Assembly: GCF_019654975.1 (NCBI RefSeq)
Contig: NZ_BPEW01000026.1
Coordinates: 1-60,612, forward strand
DNA: 60,612 nucleotides
Origin: Shewanella sp. c952
GTDB taxonomy: Bacteria; Pseudomonadota; Gammaproteobacteria; Enterobacterales; Shewanellaceae
Direction of reading: 5' to 3'
This document shows positions 37,132-46,302 of this stretch, in pieces. Position 1 is the first letter of the stretch, and each line of letters starts with the position of its first letter. Under the pieces are notes generated by a model. That model was not told the origin of the DNA and did not search any database. It saw only the letters and a program-made list of their open reading frames with translations. The translations under genes were made by a program, and so were the position numbers.

Positions 37132-38979
37132 TTAGCCCAGTTTACTGGTATCGCGCACAGCACCTTTATCGGCACTGGTGGCAAGTAATGCATAAGCTTT
37201 AAGTGCCATCGACACTTGCCTAACACGTCCAAGTGGCTTCCAAGCATCTTTGCCTAATGCTTCCATTGCGGTGCGACGCGCAGCCAATTCAACATCGCTA
37301 ACAGCCAACTTGATAGAGCGCGCTGGAATATCAATCTCAATTCTGTCACCAGTGTTAACCAATGCGATAGTACCGCCCGCTGCTGCTTCTGGCGAAACAT
37401 GACCAATCGATAAGCCTGAGGTACCACCAGAGAAACGACCATCGGTAATAAGCGCACATTTAGTGCCTAAACCGCGTGATTTAAGGTAACTAGTTGGGTA
37501 AAGCATCTCTTGCATACCTGGGCCACCTTTAGGGCCTTCATAGCGAATGACCACTACATCACCTGCAACCACTTCACCACCTAAAATGCCAGCAACGGCA
37601 TCGTCTTGGCTCTCATATACTCGCGCACTGCCGACAAAGATGTGGTTCTCCACTTCAACCCCAGCCGTTTTTACAATGCAACCATTGGCAGCGACGTTGC
37701 CAGATAATACGGCTAGGCCGCCTTCTTGGCTGAAAGCAAATTCGCGGGTACGGATACATCCCGCTTCACGGTCGACATCAACGCTATCCCAGCGGCAACT
37801 TTGGCTAAAGGCTTTGGTGGTTGGAATGCCTGCAGGGCCAGCTGAGAAGAACTTGTGTACCGCTTCATCTTTGCTTTGGGCAATATCGTATTTAGCCAAC
37901 ACTTCAGCCAAGTTTTTACCCGCTACGTGGTAAGCATCATTATGTAATAGACCAGCTCTATCAAGCTCGCCCAAAATACCCATCACGCCACCAGCACGGT
38001 GTACATCTTCCATATGGTATTTTGGCGTCGAGGGTGCAACTTTACACAGATGCGGCACAAGACGAGACAAACGGTCAATATCGTCCATGCTGAAATCAAC
38101 TTCAGCTTCAATTGCCGCTGCAAGCAGATGCAATACCGTATTACTTGAGCCGCCCATGGCTATATCAAGGGTCATAGCATTTTCAAACGCATTAAAGTTA
38201 GCGATGTTACGCGGTAGTGCTGACTCATCATCGTCACGGTAGTAACGCGTTGCCAAGTCCATAATACGGCGACCCGCTTCTAAGAATAACTCGCGGCGAT
38301 CTGCATGAGTCGCCAACATAGAGCCATTACCTGGTAGTGATAAACCAAGGGCTTCAGTTAAACAGTTCATTGAGTTTGCGGTGAACATACCTGAGCATGA
38401 TCCACACGTTGGGCAAGCACTACGTTCAATCTGTTCACTGTCGGCATCTGATACTCGATCATCAGCGCCTGCTACCATGGCATCCACTAAGTCGAGTTTA
38501 ATGATGTTGTCAGAAAGCTTGGTTTTGCCCGCTTCCATCGGTCCGCCAGAGACAAAAATCACTGGAATGTTCAGTCTTAAAGCAGCCATCAGCATGCCAG
38601 GAGTGATCTTGTCACAGTTAGAGATACATACCAGCGCATCGGCGCAGTGCGCATTAACCATGTACTCAACACTGTCAGCAATTAGCTCACGTGATGGCAG
38701 GCTGTAGAGCATACCGCCGTGCCCCATGGCGATACCGTCATCAACCGCAATGGTATTAAACTCTTTGGCGATACCGCCCGCTTCTTCAATTGCGCCCGCC
38801 ACGAGTGAGCCCATATCTTTAAGATGCACATGGCCCGGTACAAACTGGGTAAACGAGTTAGAGATAGCAATAATTGGCTTACCAAAGTCATTATCTTTAA
38901 CACCGGTAGCACGCCAAAGCGCACGCGCTCCCGCCATGTTACGACCTTCGGTACTGGTTGCTGAACGTAATTTTGGCAT
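37132..38979 (-). CDS. ilvD: Dihydroxy-acid dehydratase
   Basis: A 615-residue Fe-S dehydratase acting on both dihydroxy acids of the Ile and Val pathways. Cluster ligands are readable: Cys 122 in ISNCDKITPG and Cys 195 in CPTCGSCSGM, matching the E. coli positions. Length and both conserved ends (MPKLRSATST start) are as in the enteric enzyme. It is preceded by a 310-base gap carrying two REP-like elements. Confidence 0.96.
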   Translation of the reverse strand: MPKLRSATSTEGRNMAGARALWRATGVKDNDFGKPIIAISNSFTQFVPGHVHLKDMGSLVAGAIEEAGGIAKEFNTIAVDDGIAMGHGGMLYSLPSRELIADSVEYMVNAHCADALVCISNCDKITPGMLMAALRLNIPVIFVSGGPMEAGKTKLSDNIIKLDLVDAMVAGADDRVSDADSEQIERSACPTCGSCSGMFTANSMNCLTEALGLSLPGNGSMLATHADRRELFLEAGRRIMDLATRYYRDDDESALPRNIANFNAFENAMTLDIAMGGSSNTVLHLLAAAIEAEVDFSMDDIDRLSRLVPHLCKVAPSTPKYHMEDVHRAGGVMGILGELDRAGLLHNDAYHVAGKNLAEVLAKYDIAQSKDEAVHKFFSAGPAGIPTTKAFSQSCRWDSVDVDREAGCIRTREFAFSQEGGLAVLSGNVAANGCIVKTAGVEVENHIFVGSARVYESQDDAVAGILGGEVVAGDVVVIRYEGPKGGPGMQEMLYPTSYLKSRGLGTKCALITDGRFSGGTSGLSIGHVSPEAAAGGTIALVNTGDRIEIDIPARSIKLAVSDVELAARRTAMEALGKDAWKPLGRVRQVSMALKAYALLATSADKGAVRDTSKLG

Positions 38980-39109
38980 TGCTTTAATCCTTGTTTAGAG
39001 AAGGTTCTAGGTGCAAAACACCTGATTGTTACCTTCTATTTTTCAATTCATTGGCCTGAGATATCGTTCTCAGTTTTTATGTTTGACGTTAATCTTTTTC
39101 AGCTTTCAT

Positions 39110-39178
39110 GTAGGTCGGTATTTATGCCGACAAACTATCGAGCAACCCCTTTTGTCGACGGGCTGAAGCCCGACCTAC
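39110..39178. repeat. REP-like palindromic element 1
   Basis: GTAGGTCGG at the left end and CGACCTAC at the right end are inverted, with CGGGCTGAAGCCCG just inside the right end. It lies in the ilvE-ilvD gap and shares its end motifs with element 2, 17 bases away. Confidence 0.8.
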
Positions 39179-39195
39179 AAAACAATGTTTACCAA

Positions 39196-39260
39196 TAGGT
39201 CGGTATTGAGGTGGCGAGCCATATATCAAACTCTTGATTAACGGGCTAAAGCCCGACCTA
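39196..39260. repeat. REP-like palindromic element 2
   Basis: TAGGTCGG and CGACCTA ends with CGGGCTAAAGCCCG inside, same orientation and layout as element 1. The pair together fills much of the 310-base gap between ilvD and ilvE; no gene is seen there. Confidence 0.8.
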
Positions 39261-39289
39261 CTACAAACAACATTTCTTAAGCGAAGCGG

Positions 39290-40219
39290 TTAGCTTTTTA
39301 AAGGCTCCAGCCAACCCCATTTATCTTCAGTTTCGCCATTGAATAAGCCAAAGAAACTTTGCTGAATTTGCTTGGTGATCTCACCTCGTTTACCGCAACC
39401 GACATCGATTCTATCAACGCTGCGCACTGGTACGAGCTCGGCCGCTGTACCAGTCATAAATATTTCGTCAGCCAAGTAAAGGAACTCGCGAGACATGTTC
39501 TCCTCTACGACTTCATAACCTTTATCACGCGCCAAGGTGATAATCGTATCGCGAGTTAATCCCATCAGAATAGCCGCTGTGGCCGGTGGTGTGTAGATCT
39601 TATTTTTCTTGATCACAAAAATATTGGCGCCAGCCGCTTCACTGACTAAACCATTGGTATCAAGTGCAATACCTTCATCAAAACCATTTCGCTTGGCTTC
39701 GGTAGAAACCTGTAGCGATGACAAGTAGTTTCCACCCGCCTTAGCACCAGTTGGAATGGTATTTGGCGCTAAACGATTCCATGATGTAACCGCAACATCA
39801 ACACCCGCGTCCATGCTATCTTCACCTAGATAAGCACCCCATGGGAAGCCTGCAACCATGACATCGCACTGAGCATCTTTGGGAGGCGTAATGCCCATTC
39901 CAACATCACCGTAAAACGCCAGCGGTCGAATATAAGCACTGCTTAACCCGTTACCCAATACCGCATCGCTACATGCTTGCATCACTTCATCAAAGCTATA
40001 TGGGATGGGCATACGGTAGATTTTGGCTGAATCAAATAAACGCTGCACATGTTCAGTTAAACGAAAACCTGCAGGTCCATTTGGCGTGTCGTAAACGCGG
40101 ATCCCTTCAAATACTGATGTACCGTAATGCAGCGCATGAGACATGACATGAACCTTAGCATCACCCCAAGGCATCATTTCACCATTGAACCAGATTAACT
40201 CAGCTGTTTTAGCGGCCAT
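39290..40219 (-). CDS. ilvE: Branched-chain amino acid aminotransferase, enteric IlvE type
   Basis: A 309-residue class IV (fold type IV) aminotransferase for the last step to Ile, Val and Leu. PLP Lys 160 is in PTGAKAGGNYL, at the same number as in E. coli. Other signatures are HYGTSVFEGIR, YIRPL and GTAAELVPV. It lies between ilvM and ilvD as in enteric ilvGMEDA. A second, longer branched-chain aminotransferase of a different subgroup is encoded at 58938. Confidence 0.95.
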   Translation of the reverse strand: MAAKTAELIWFNGEMMPWGDAKVHVMSHALHYGTSVFEGIRVYDTPNGPAGFRLTEHVQRLFDSAKIYRMPIPYSFDEVMQACSDAVLGNGLSSAYIRPLAFYGDVGMGITPPKDAQCDVMVAGFPWGAYLGEDSMDAGVDVAVTSWNRLAPNTIPTGAKAGGNYLSSLQVSTEAKRNGFDEGIALDTNGLVSEAAGANIFVIKKNKIYTPPATAAILMGLTRDTIITLARDKGYEVVEENMSREFLYLADEIFMTGTAAELVPVRSVDRIDVGCGKRGEITKQIQQSFFGLFNGETEDKWGWLEPLKS

Positions 40220-40223
40220 ATTC

Positions 40224-40490
40224 TTATCCCTTTGCAGATTCGGTTGTCATGTTTGTTTGACCTGCCAACACTTGGCAGTCAAGTACATCAATTAGTTTGT
40301 TTATTTGATTAGTGAGTAACTCAATGGCTCGGTCACTCTGCAGCGACATATCGATACTGCAGGTATTATTGTCATTGAGCTGCATCGCCAAATTAGTAAT
40401 GTTAAAACCACGATGGCGGACGACACGTAACACGCGCTCTAACACTTCTGGTCGCTGCTGCACATTGATTGCGATTGCGTAATTGCTCAT
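40224..40490 (-). CDS. ilvM: Acetolactate synthase II small (regulatory) subunit
   Basis: An 88-residue ACT-domain protein with VLERVLRVVRHRGFNI and the following QLNDNNTCSIDMSL strand pattern. It pairs with IlvG to form acetolactate synthase II, the valine-insensitive isozyme in enterics. ATG overlaps the ilvG stop by 4 bases, implying coupled, equimolar synthesis. Ends 4 bases before ilvE. Confidence 0.93.
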   Translation of the reverse strand: MSNYAIAINVQQRPEVLERVLRVVRHRGFNITNLAMQLNDNNTCSIDMSLQSDRAIELLTNQINKLIDVLDCQVLAGQTNMTTESAKG

Positions 40491-42160
40491 GTTTGCTTCT
40501 CCATCTCATCCATCATGTCTTGATTTGACGCACCGGGTGGTACTAACGGCCATACGTTGTGTGCATCATCTATCGATACATGCAACAAGAACGGCCCCTC
40601 ACTGTTAAGCATTTCGTCTAAGCCTGCTTCGACTTCGCTGGCTTGGGTAATGTTTCGACCTGGAATATCAAAGGCGGATGCCATTTTGACAAAATCAGGG
40701 TTATCCGACAGATCCGTTTCGCTGTAACGCTCTTCAAAGAATAGCTGCTGCCACTGCTTAACCATGCCAAGCTTTTGGTTGTCCACCAGCAGTATTTTAA
40801 CTGGCAAGCGCTTACGTTTAATGGTGGTAAGTTCCTGCACATTCATCATGAAAGAACCGTCACCCGACACCGCAACCACTGCCGCATTAGGACGAGCAAC
40901 TTTAGCGCCAATCGCCGCAGGTAAACCAAAGCCCATAGTGCCAAGTCCGGCGCTTGAAAGGTGATCTTCTGGGCGTCTAAAGTACATGTGCTGGGCAACC
41001 CACATTTGGTGCTGACCCACATCACAGGCAACGACGCTATCTTGTGGTAATTTTTGTGCCAAACGGTTCAGCATCGCAGGCGCATAAATAAGCTCACCTG
41101 GACGGTCGTAACGCCATTGATGCTGTACTTTTAATGCGGCGACTTCTGCTTGCCAATCCGCTATCTGCATTGGTTGGCTTAGTGCAGGTAGGATCTGGCG
41201 CAAATCGCCTGCAATTGCTACCTCTGGCATTCTCAATTTACCTAGCTCAGCGGCATCAATGTCTAAGTGCAATACTTTGGCGTTTTCAGCAAATGACGCT
41301 AAACGCCCTGTCACCCGATCATCAAAACGCGCGCCAACAACAATCAATAAATCGCATTGCTGCACTGCTAAATTAGCCGCCTTTGAGCCATGCATCCCGA
41401 GCATCCCCAAGTAACCTGGAGTCTCATAGCTGATAGCGCCAAGCCCTTTTAATGTCGCAACAGATGGAATGCCAGTTGCCGCAATAAATTGTCTCAATGG
41501 CTCAACAGCACTGGCCATACCTACGCCGCCACCCACATACAGCATAGGCTGTTTAGATTGCTCCAGCAGTGCTTTTGCTGCGTCGATTTGGCTTGGAGTA
41601 TGCTCTGGTTCAGGCAGTGCTGCTTGCAATGGTGTCTTGTACTCCATCAAAGCGATTTGAATATCTTTTGGGATATCAACCAATACTGGACCAGGTCGAC
41701 CCGAAGCTGCAATTTCAAAGGCCTGATATAACGTCGGAACTAGCTCTTCAACACTCGTGACCATAAAGCTGTGTTTGGTGCAAGACAGTGACATACCGAG
41801 TACATCTATCTCTTGAAACGCATCAGTGCCGATAACGGCAGTTGATACCTGACCTGTGATTGCAACAACAGGCACTGAATCGAGCAATGCATCGGCAAGT
41901 GAGGTGATAAGGTTGGTTGCTCCAGGGCCCGAAGTGGCAAAGCAAACTCCCGTTTTGCCACTTGCTCTGGCGTAGCCTACTGCTGCAAATGCAGCACCTT
42001 GTTCGTGGCGGCTTAACAGATGCTCTACCGGGCTACCATAGAGGGCATCGTAAATAGGCATAATAGCGCCACCAGGATAACCAAACACTGTGGTCACACC
42101 ATGTGCGGCTATCGCTTTTATTACTGCGTCGGCGCCCCGTATCATCTGCCCTTGTTCCAT
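40487..42160 (-). CDS. ilvG: Acetolactate synthase II large subunit
   Basis: A ~557-residue ThDP enzyme condensing pyruvate with pyruvate or 2-oxobutanoate. Signatures: VFGYPGGAIMPIYD near the N-terminus, catalytic Glu in SRHEQGAAFAA, and the ThDP motif GDGSFMMNVQEL. The frame is intact, unlike the E. coli K-12 ilvG frameshift. ATG 42160 (GGAG 9 bases upstream) is preferred; a GTG at 42175 and an ATG at 42145 are also in frame, the last matching the start of the enteric protein best. First enzyme gene of the operon, behind the ilvL attenuator. Confidence 0.94.
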   Translation of the reverse strand: MEQGQMIRGADAVIKAIAAHGVTTVFGYPGGAIMPIYDALYGSPVEHLLSRHEQGAAFAAVGYARASGKTGVCFATSGPGATNLITSLADALLDSVPVVAITGQVSTAVIGTDAFQEIDVLGMSLSCTKHSFMVTSVEELVPTLYQAFEIAASGRPGPVLVDIPKDIQIALMEYKTPLQAALPEPEHTPSQIDAAKALLEQSKQPMLYVGGGVGMASAVEPLRQFIAATGIPSVATLKGLGAISYETPGYLGMLGMHGSKAANLAVQQCDLLIVVGARFDDRVTGRLASFAENAKVLHLDIDAAELGKLRMPEVAIAGDLRQILPALSQPMQIADWQAEVAALKVQHQWRYDRPGELIYAPAMLNRLAQKLPQDSVVACDVGQHQMWVAQHMYFRRPEDHLSSAGLGTMGFGLPAAIGAKVARPNAAVVAVSGDGSFMMNVQELTTIKRKRLPVKILLVDNQKLGMVKQWQQLFFEERYSETDLSDNPDFVKMASAFDIPGRNITQASEVEAGLDEMLNSEGPFLLHVSIDDAHNVWPLVPPGASNQDMMDEMEKQT

Positions 42161-42245
42161 CTGCTCTTGCTCCACTACTCAATATTTCGATAACTCGGTG
42201 ATAGCTTAATGGCGACCCGCAATCATTTTGGTCGGCCCTTAAACG

Positions 42246-42281
42246 AAACAACCCCCGTTCCTTTCGGAGCGGGGGTTGTTT
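42246..42281 (-). terminator. ilvL attenuator terminator
   Basis: The arms pair over about 16 bp with one G-U (outer part AAACAACCCCCG with CGGGGGTTGTTT, loop TTTC), followed on the minus strand by T-rich sequence. Its first arm (minus strand CCCCCGCT) can instead pair with AGCGGGGG at 42325-42332, inside the leader-peptide gene. That is the antiterminator, so stalling of ribosomes at Ile/Val codons would let transcription go on into ilvG. Confidence 0.92.
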
Positions 42282-42297
42282 GCAATCTTAAACCTAA

Positions 42298-42393
42298 TTA
42301 GGTGTGTCGATTTAGCATGCGCGGCCCCCGCTGTGATTTAATAATCACGACGGTAATAATCACAATAATAATTTGGGCAGCTTGGTTAAACAT
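42298..42393 (-). CDS. ilvL: ilv operon leader peptide
   Basis: A 31-codon leader too short for routine gene calling. It starts MFNQAAQ, runs through IIIVIITVVII (eleven codons of which ten are Ile or Val) and ends with TAA 17 bases before the attenuator stem. Such a run makes translation depend on charged tRNA-Ile and tRNA-Val. The sequence differs from the E. coli peptide, and Leu codons are nearly absent (one), so leucine should have little effect. An AGGA stands 13 bases before the ATG, longer than ideal. Confidence 0.92.
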   Translation of the reverse strand: MFNQAAQIIIVIITVVIIKSQRGPRMLNRHT

Positions 42394-42706
42394 ACGCGAC
42401 TTGTATTCCTAATAAGGTGTTTGCTTAAATTCGGTATTGGCCTTCATCAATCAGACCACCATTAAGATTTACCACAAAGCGAATAAAAAACACAATGAAA
42501 ACTTTTGCATCATTAATCACATTCAAGCTTTAGCCTTAAAATTAGCGCTAGCAACTCGGTGTAATAATAATTGACTGCCGCCTCTCTTTATTGTCACTAA
42601 GGTGTTAATCGTTAATGTTTTATTGAAAACTTTATCTGTACTCTTAATGGGAGATATTTAAGCCTTGCCTGCAACGAATAAGCGTCACAGGCAAGTCACA
42701 AATAAA
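42394..42706. other. Region between ilvL and ilvC
   Basis: 313 bases without a further gene. It must hold the ilvL promoter (minus strand), but no -35/-10 pair stood out. An 8-bp inverted repeat CTTGCCTG/CAGGCAAG (42664-42671, 42688-42695) lies just past the ilvC stop, without a T-run, so the ilvC terminator is uncertain. Confidence 0.4.
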
Positions 42707-44188
42707 TTAGCCTTCTTCGACGATACGTTGCATTTCAGTCATGTAACCACGAAGCTCTGCACCGATAAACTCAACGGCTGTACCGCGGATCTCTTCGTTA
42801 ACTTCGATAAGACGCACGTTATCAACGCCATTGCCGCTATCTTTCAAGCCGCCACCAAGGAACTCAGACGACATGTTAGCAACATAGTCACGTAACATTG
42901 GCACTGCAGCGTGGTTGAATAGGTAACAACCGTACTCAGCAGTGTCCGAGATAACCACGTTCATTTCATACAAACGCTTACGGGCAATGGTGTTAGCAAT
43001 TAGCGGCGTTTCATGCAAAGACTCGTAGTAAGCTGACTCTTCAACGATACCGGCAGCAACCATAGTGTCGAACGCTAGTTCAACACCAGCTTTGATCATG
43101 GCAACTAAGAAAATGCCTTTATCAAAGTATGTTTGCTCATCAATCTGCTCATCGGTTTGCGGCGCATTTTCGAAAGCAGTTTCGTTAGTTTCACTACGCC
43201 ACTTAAGTAGGTTCGCATCATCGTTCGCCCAGTCTTCCATCATGGTTTTAGAGAACTCGCCACCGATGATATCGTCCATGTGCTTTTCGAATAGTGGGCG
43301 TAGAATTTCTTTCAATTCTTCAGCCATTTCAAACGCTTTAATTTTAGCTGGATTAGACAGTCTATCCATCATGTGGGTAATACCACCGTGCTTAAGCGCT
43401 TCGGTAGTGGTTTCCCAACCCTGTTGGATTAACTTGGCCGCATAGCCTGGCTCAACGCCGTCGGCAACCATCTTCTCGTAACCCAAAATGGCACCAGTTT
43501 GCAGCATGCCACAAAGAATGGTTTGCTCACCCATCAGGTCAGACTTAACTTCAGCGATGAAAGATGAGTGCAATACACCTGCACGATCACCACCCGTTGC
43601 GCTAGCGTAAGCTTTAGCAATATCGAAACCTTCACCCTTAGGATCGTTTTCTGGATGAACAGCAATCAGTGTTGGTACACCAAAGCCACGCTTGTACTCT
43701 TCGCGTACTTCAGTACCCGGGCACTTAGGTGCAACCATGATGACAGTGATATCTGGACGAACCTGCATACCCTCTTCAACAATGTTAAAGCCGTGCGAGT
43801 AAGACAATGTCGCACCTTGCTTCATCAATGGCATAACCGTGTTTACAGCGTTAGTGTGCTGCTTATCTGGTGTTAGGTTTAATACCAAATCAGCATCAGG
43901 AATTAGCTCTTCGATAGTGCCTACGCGGAAACCGTTGCCAGTTGCTTTCTGGTAAGATTCACGTTTCTCATTAATCGCTTGCTCACGTAGTGCAAAAGAG
44001 ATGTTCAAGCCTGAGTCGCGCATGTTCAAACCTTGGTTTAAACCTTGTGCACCACAACCAAGGATGACAATATTCCAACCCTTGATATGATTACAGCCTT
44101 CACTGAACTCACTGCGATCCATAAAGCGGCATTGAGCCAGCTGTTCTAGTTGTTGACGCAAATTCAGAGAGTTAAAATAGTTAGCCAT
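42707..44188 (-). CDS. ilvC: Ketol-acid reductoisomerase, class II
   Basis: A 493-residue NADPH-dependent enzyme converting acetolactate and acetohydroxybutyrate to the dihydroxy acids. The start MANYFNSLNLRQQL matches the enteric protein, and AGGTGG stands 8 bases upstream (the frame could begin at 44200). GCGAQGLNQGLNMRDSG is the NADPH site. The long form with duplicated C-terminal helical domain is typical of gammaproteobacteria. Divergent from ilvY, whose product with its inducer (acetolactate or acetohydroxybutyrate) activates it in enterics. Confidence 0.96.
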   Translation of the reverse strand: MANYFNSLNLRQQLEQLAQCRFMDRSEFSEGCNHIKGWNIVILGCGAQGLNQGLNMRDSGLNISFALREQAINEKRESYQKATGNGFRVGTIEELIPDADLVLNLTPDKQHTNAVNTVMPLMKQGATLSYSHGFNIVEEGMQVRPDITVIMVAPKCPGTEVREEYKRGFGVPTLIAVHPENDPKGEGFDIAKAYASATGGDRAGVLHSSFIAEVKSDLMGEQTILCGMLQTGAILGYEKMVADGVEPGYAAKLIQQGWETTTEALKHGGITHMMDRLSNPAKIKAFEMAEELKEILRPLFEKHMDDIIGGEFSKTMMEDWANDDANLLKWRSETNETAFENAPQTDEQIDEQTYFDKGIFLVAMIKAGVELAFDTMVAAGIVEESAYYESLHETPLIANTIARKRLYEMNVVISDTAEYGCYLFNHAAVPMLRDYVANMSSEFLGGGLKDSGNGVDNVRLIEVNEEIRGTAVEFIGAELRGYMTEMQRIVEEG

Positions 44189-44259
44189 CTGATATACCAC
44201 CTTGATTCTGGATATTTAAACGGGCTTGCTCAAGCGCGAGCTAAGCTGTGATTGAGATC

Positions 44260-44288
44260 ACTATAGCGCAAGCTTTTCATTGCTTAAA
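44260..44288 (-). promoter_or_regulatory. Candidate ilvC promoter
   Basis: On the minus strand TTTAAG (44283-44288), 17-base spacer, TATAGT (44260-44265). A good -10 with a poor -35 is what an activator-dependent promoter should show; the presumed IlvY site lies just upstream. Confidence 0.5.
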
Positions 44289-44309
44289 ATGATATATTCG
44301 GAACATGAC

Positions 44310-44326
44310 GTTGCGTTTTGTGCAAC
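44310..44326. promoter_or_regulatory. Presumed IlvY operator
   Basis: GTTGC-N7-GCAAC, an inverted repeat of LysR type centred in the ilvC-ilvY intergenic region, about 50 bases from the ilvC -10. ATATTCG also recurs on either side (44294-44300 and 44331-44337), perhaps a second half-site pair. Confidence 0.6.
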
Positions 44327-44381
44327 ATGGATATTCGACGCCGACCTAACAGTTACTCACTGTTAATGCTACTGACAGAGG

Positions 44382-45263
44382 ATGAAAAATTTGGATATTC
44401 GCACCATCAAACTCTATTTACATCTGTCTGATAGTTTGCATTTTGCTCGCACCGCCCAAGCGATGCATGTGAGTCCGTCAACACTGAGCCGGGCCATGCA
44501 AAGGTTGGAAGAAGAAGTGGGTGCCCAGCTATTTCAGCGTGATAATCGCAGTGTCACTTTAACCAGTGCCGGCGTTGAATATCGTCACTTTGCCGAGCTG
44601 ACACTCGACCATTGGAGCAAACTAAAAACCAAAATCGATCCTAAGCAAGACTTGCTCAGAGGACGGCTTAATCTATATTGCTCGGTCACCGCGGCTTATA
44701 GTCATCTCCCCGGTTTGCTCGACCGCTTTAGGCGTGAACATCCATTAGTTGAAATAGCCCTAACCACAGGTGATGCCGCTAATGCGGTTAATGAAATTCG
44801 TAATAACCGCGCTGATATTGCGATTGCCGCGCTGCCAGATCCCTTTCCTGAAAATCTGCATTTTGCCAAAATAGATGACGTGCCATTGTCGATTATCGCA
44901 CCGACTTTTCGCTGCCAAGTACAAGAGTTGCTAACCGAATCTTACATCCCTTGGGACAGGCTACCCTTTATCGTGCCGGAGCATGGCCCCGGGCGTAAAC
45001 GTATCGATAACTGGTTTAAAGCACTGGGTCTTACGCCTAATATCTATGCCCAAGTCTCTGGCCAAGAGGCGATAACCTCTATGGTGGCACTGGGTTGTGG
45101 CGTGAGCATTACCCCCGAAGTGGTGATTAATAACAGCCCGGTACGAGACCGCATTCAGTTGCTGGCCTCGCCAATTGCTATCCCGCCGTTTGAGCTAGGT
45201 TGTTGCTGTAGAGAAAAGCGGGTGCAAGAACCCGTGATCAGCGCATTTTTAGAAGCTATCTAG
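44382..45263 (+). CDS. ilvY: LysR-family activator of ilvC
   Basis: A 293-residue LysR regulator. Its helix-turn-helix region (ARTAQAMHVSPSTLSRAMQR) is nearly the enteric IlvY sequence, and it is divergent from ilvC as in enterics. The C-terminal ligand domain would bind acetolactate or acetohydroxybutyrate. Its 3' end overlaps the convergent LysR gene by 8 bases. Confidence 0.94.
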   Translation: MKNLDIRTIKLYLHLSDSLHFARTAQAMHVSPSTLSRAMQRLEEEVGAQLFQRDNRSVTLTSAGVEYRHFAELTLDHWSKLKTKIDPKQDLLRGRLNLYCSVTAAYSHLPGLLDRFRREHPLVEIALTTGDAANAVNEIRNNRADIAIAALPDPFPENLHFAKIDDVPLSIIAPTFRCQVQELLTESYIPWDRLPFIVPEHGPGRKRIDNWFKALGLTPNIYAQVSGQEAITSMVALGCGVSITPEVVINNSPVRDRIQLLASPIAIPPFELGCCCREKRVQEPVISAFLEAI

Positions 45264-46209
45264 CTGAGAGCTTGTCATCATTGTTCGATTGAGCACGCAC
45301 GCCATCAATCATTAGATTACGCAGCCAGCTATGGCTGGGATCTAAGTTAAAGTGTTTATGCCAAACCAGCACATAAGCGCCCGGTTCAACATGTACAGGC
45401 ACATCCAGACAAACCAAGTCATGACCGGGTAGCATATGCATCACGTACTTTTTCGGCGCACATAAGATCAAGTCACTGTGCTGACACAGATCTAAAGCGC
45501 TATTAAAGTCTGTCATATTAACCGCTATATCACGCTGAAGATGCTCCAGTCGTAATACATCATCCAGTAGCCAATGCTCCAAGCCACCAAAGGTCACTTG
45601 CAAGTGACGATACTTTAAAAAAGTATCGAGATCCCAAGGCTCATTAAGTAGTGGATGCCCTTGCCGCACAAGGCAAACAGGATAATCACGGATAAGCTCA
45701 GCGTAACCTAGCTCGTCGGGGAGGTTGTTCATGTGCAGTAAAGAGCGTTTATCCCACTCACGGCAGATGATCCCCAGATCAATTTCGCAGCGCAGCAGTT
45801 TATCCATACTGTCAGTCGCCCAAGTTTGGCTATTAATGCTCACCTGTGGCGCTTGATTGAGTAAAGTTGGTACAAAATGCGGAAATACTAATGAGTAGGA
45901 TGTTTCAACCAAATGCATACGGAACCTACGCTGACTATCAGCAGGCTCAAAGCTATTAGGCCGAGTGAACTGGTCAAGGCGTTGCAATACTTCACGCAGC
46001 TCTGGCGCTAACTGCAGAGCCCTAGGCGTGGCTTTTAAGCCATAAGCGGTGCGCTCAAACAGCTGATCATCAAAAGTCTCTCGCAGCTTACTTAACTGCT
46101 TACTCACTGCCGATTGGCTCAGGTGCAATCTCGATGCCGCCGCAGTAACACTTTGCTCCTCAAGCAGCACCTCTAACACTCGCAATAAATTGAAATCTAG
46201 CTGTTTCAC
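45256..46209 (-). CDS. LysR-family transcriptional regulator
   Basis: A ~317-residue regulator with N-terminal DFNLLRVLEVLLEEQSVT and helix-turn-helix AAASRLHLSQSAVSKQLSKL. It is of the NodD/YidZ-like branch rather than the IlvY branch. GTG 46209 is preferred (AAGG 6 bases upstream) over TTG 46212. It converges on ilvY with overlapping ends, so the two transcripts could interfere. No divergent target gene is close; the neighbour behind it is DUF4824. Target unknown. Confidence 0.85.
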   Translation of the reverse strand: MKQLDFNLLRVLEVLLEEQSVTAAASRLHLSQSAVSKQLSKLRETFDDQLFERTAYGLKATPRALQLAPELREVLQRLDQFTRPNSFEPADSQRRFRMHLVETSYSLVFPHFVPTLLNQAPQVSINSQTWATDSMDKLLRCEIDLGIICREWDKRSLLHMNNLPDELGYAELIRDYPVCLVRQGHPLLNEPWDLDTFLKYRHLQVTFGGLEHWLLDDVLRLEHLQRDIAVNMTDFNSALDLCQHSDLILCAPKKYVMHMLPGHDLVCLDVPVHVEPGAYVLVWHKHFNLDPSHSWLRNLMIDGVRAQSNNDDKLSAR

Positions 46210-46302
46210 CAATTACCTTCTCACCCACTAACACCGACTTGGCCTATGATAGTTTTTTTCAGAGGTTAGTGGGTCAGTTTTTGTAAATTAAACTAAGCAT
46301 CA

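Noticed and set aside
42664..42695. ilvC terminator
   Set aside because: Inverted repeat without T-run and with a 16-base loop; too weak to call.
43065..43445. 126-residue plus-strand frame opposite ilvC
   Set aside because: Shadow of ilvC codons with low-complexity Ser-rich sequence; no family features.
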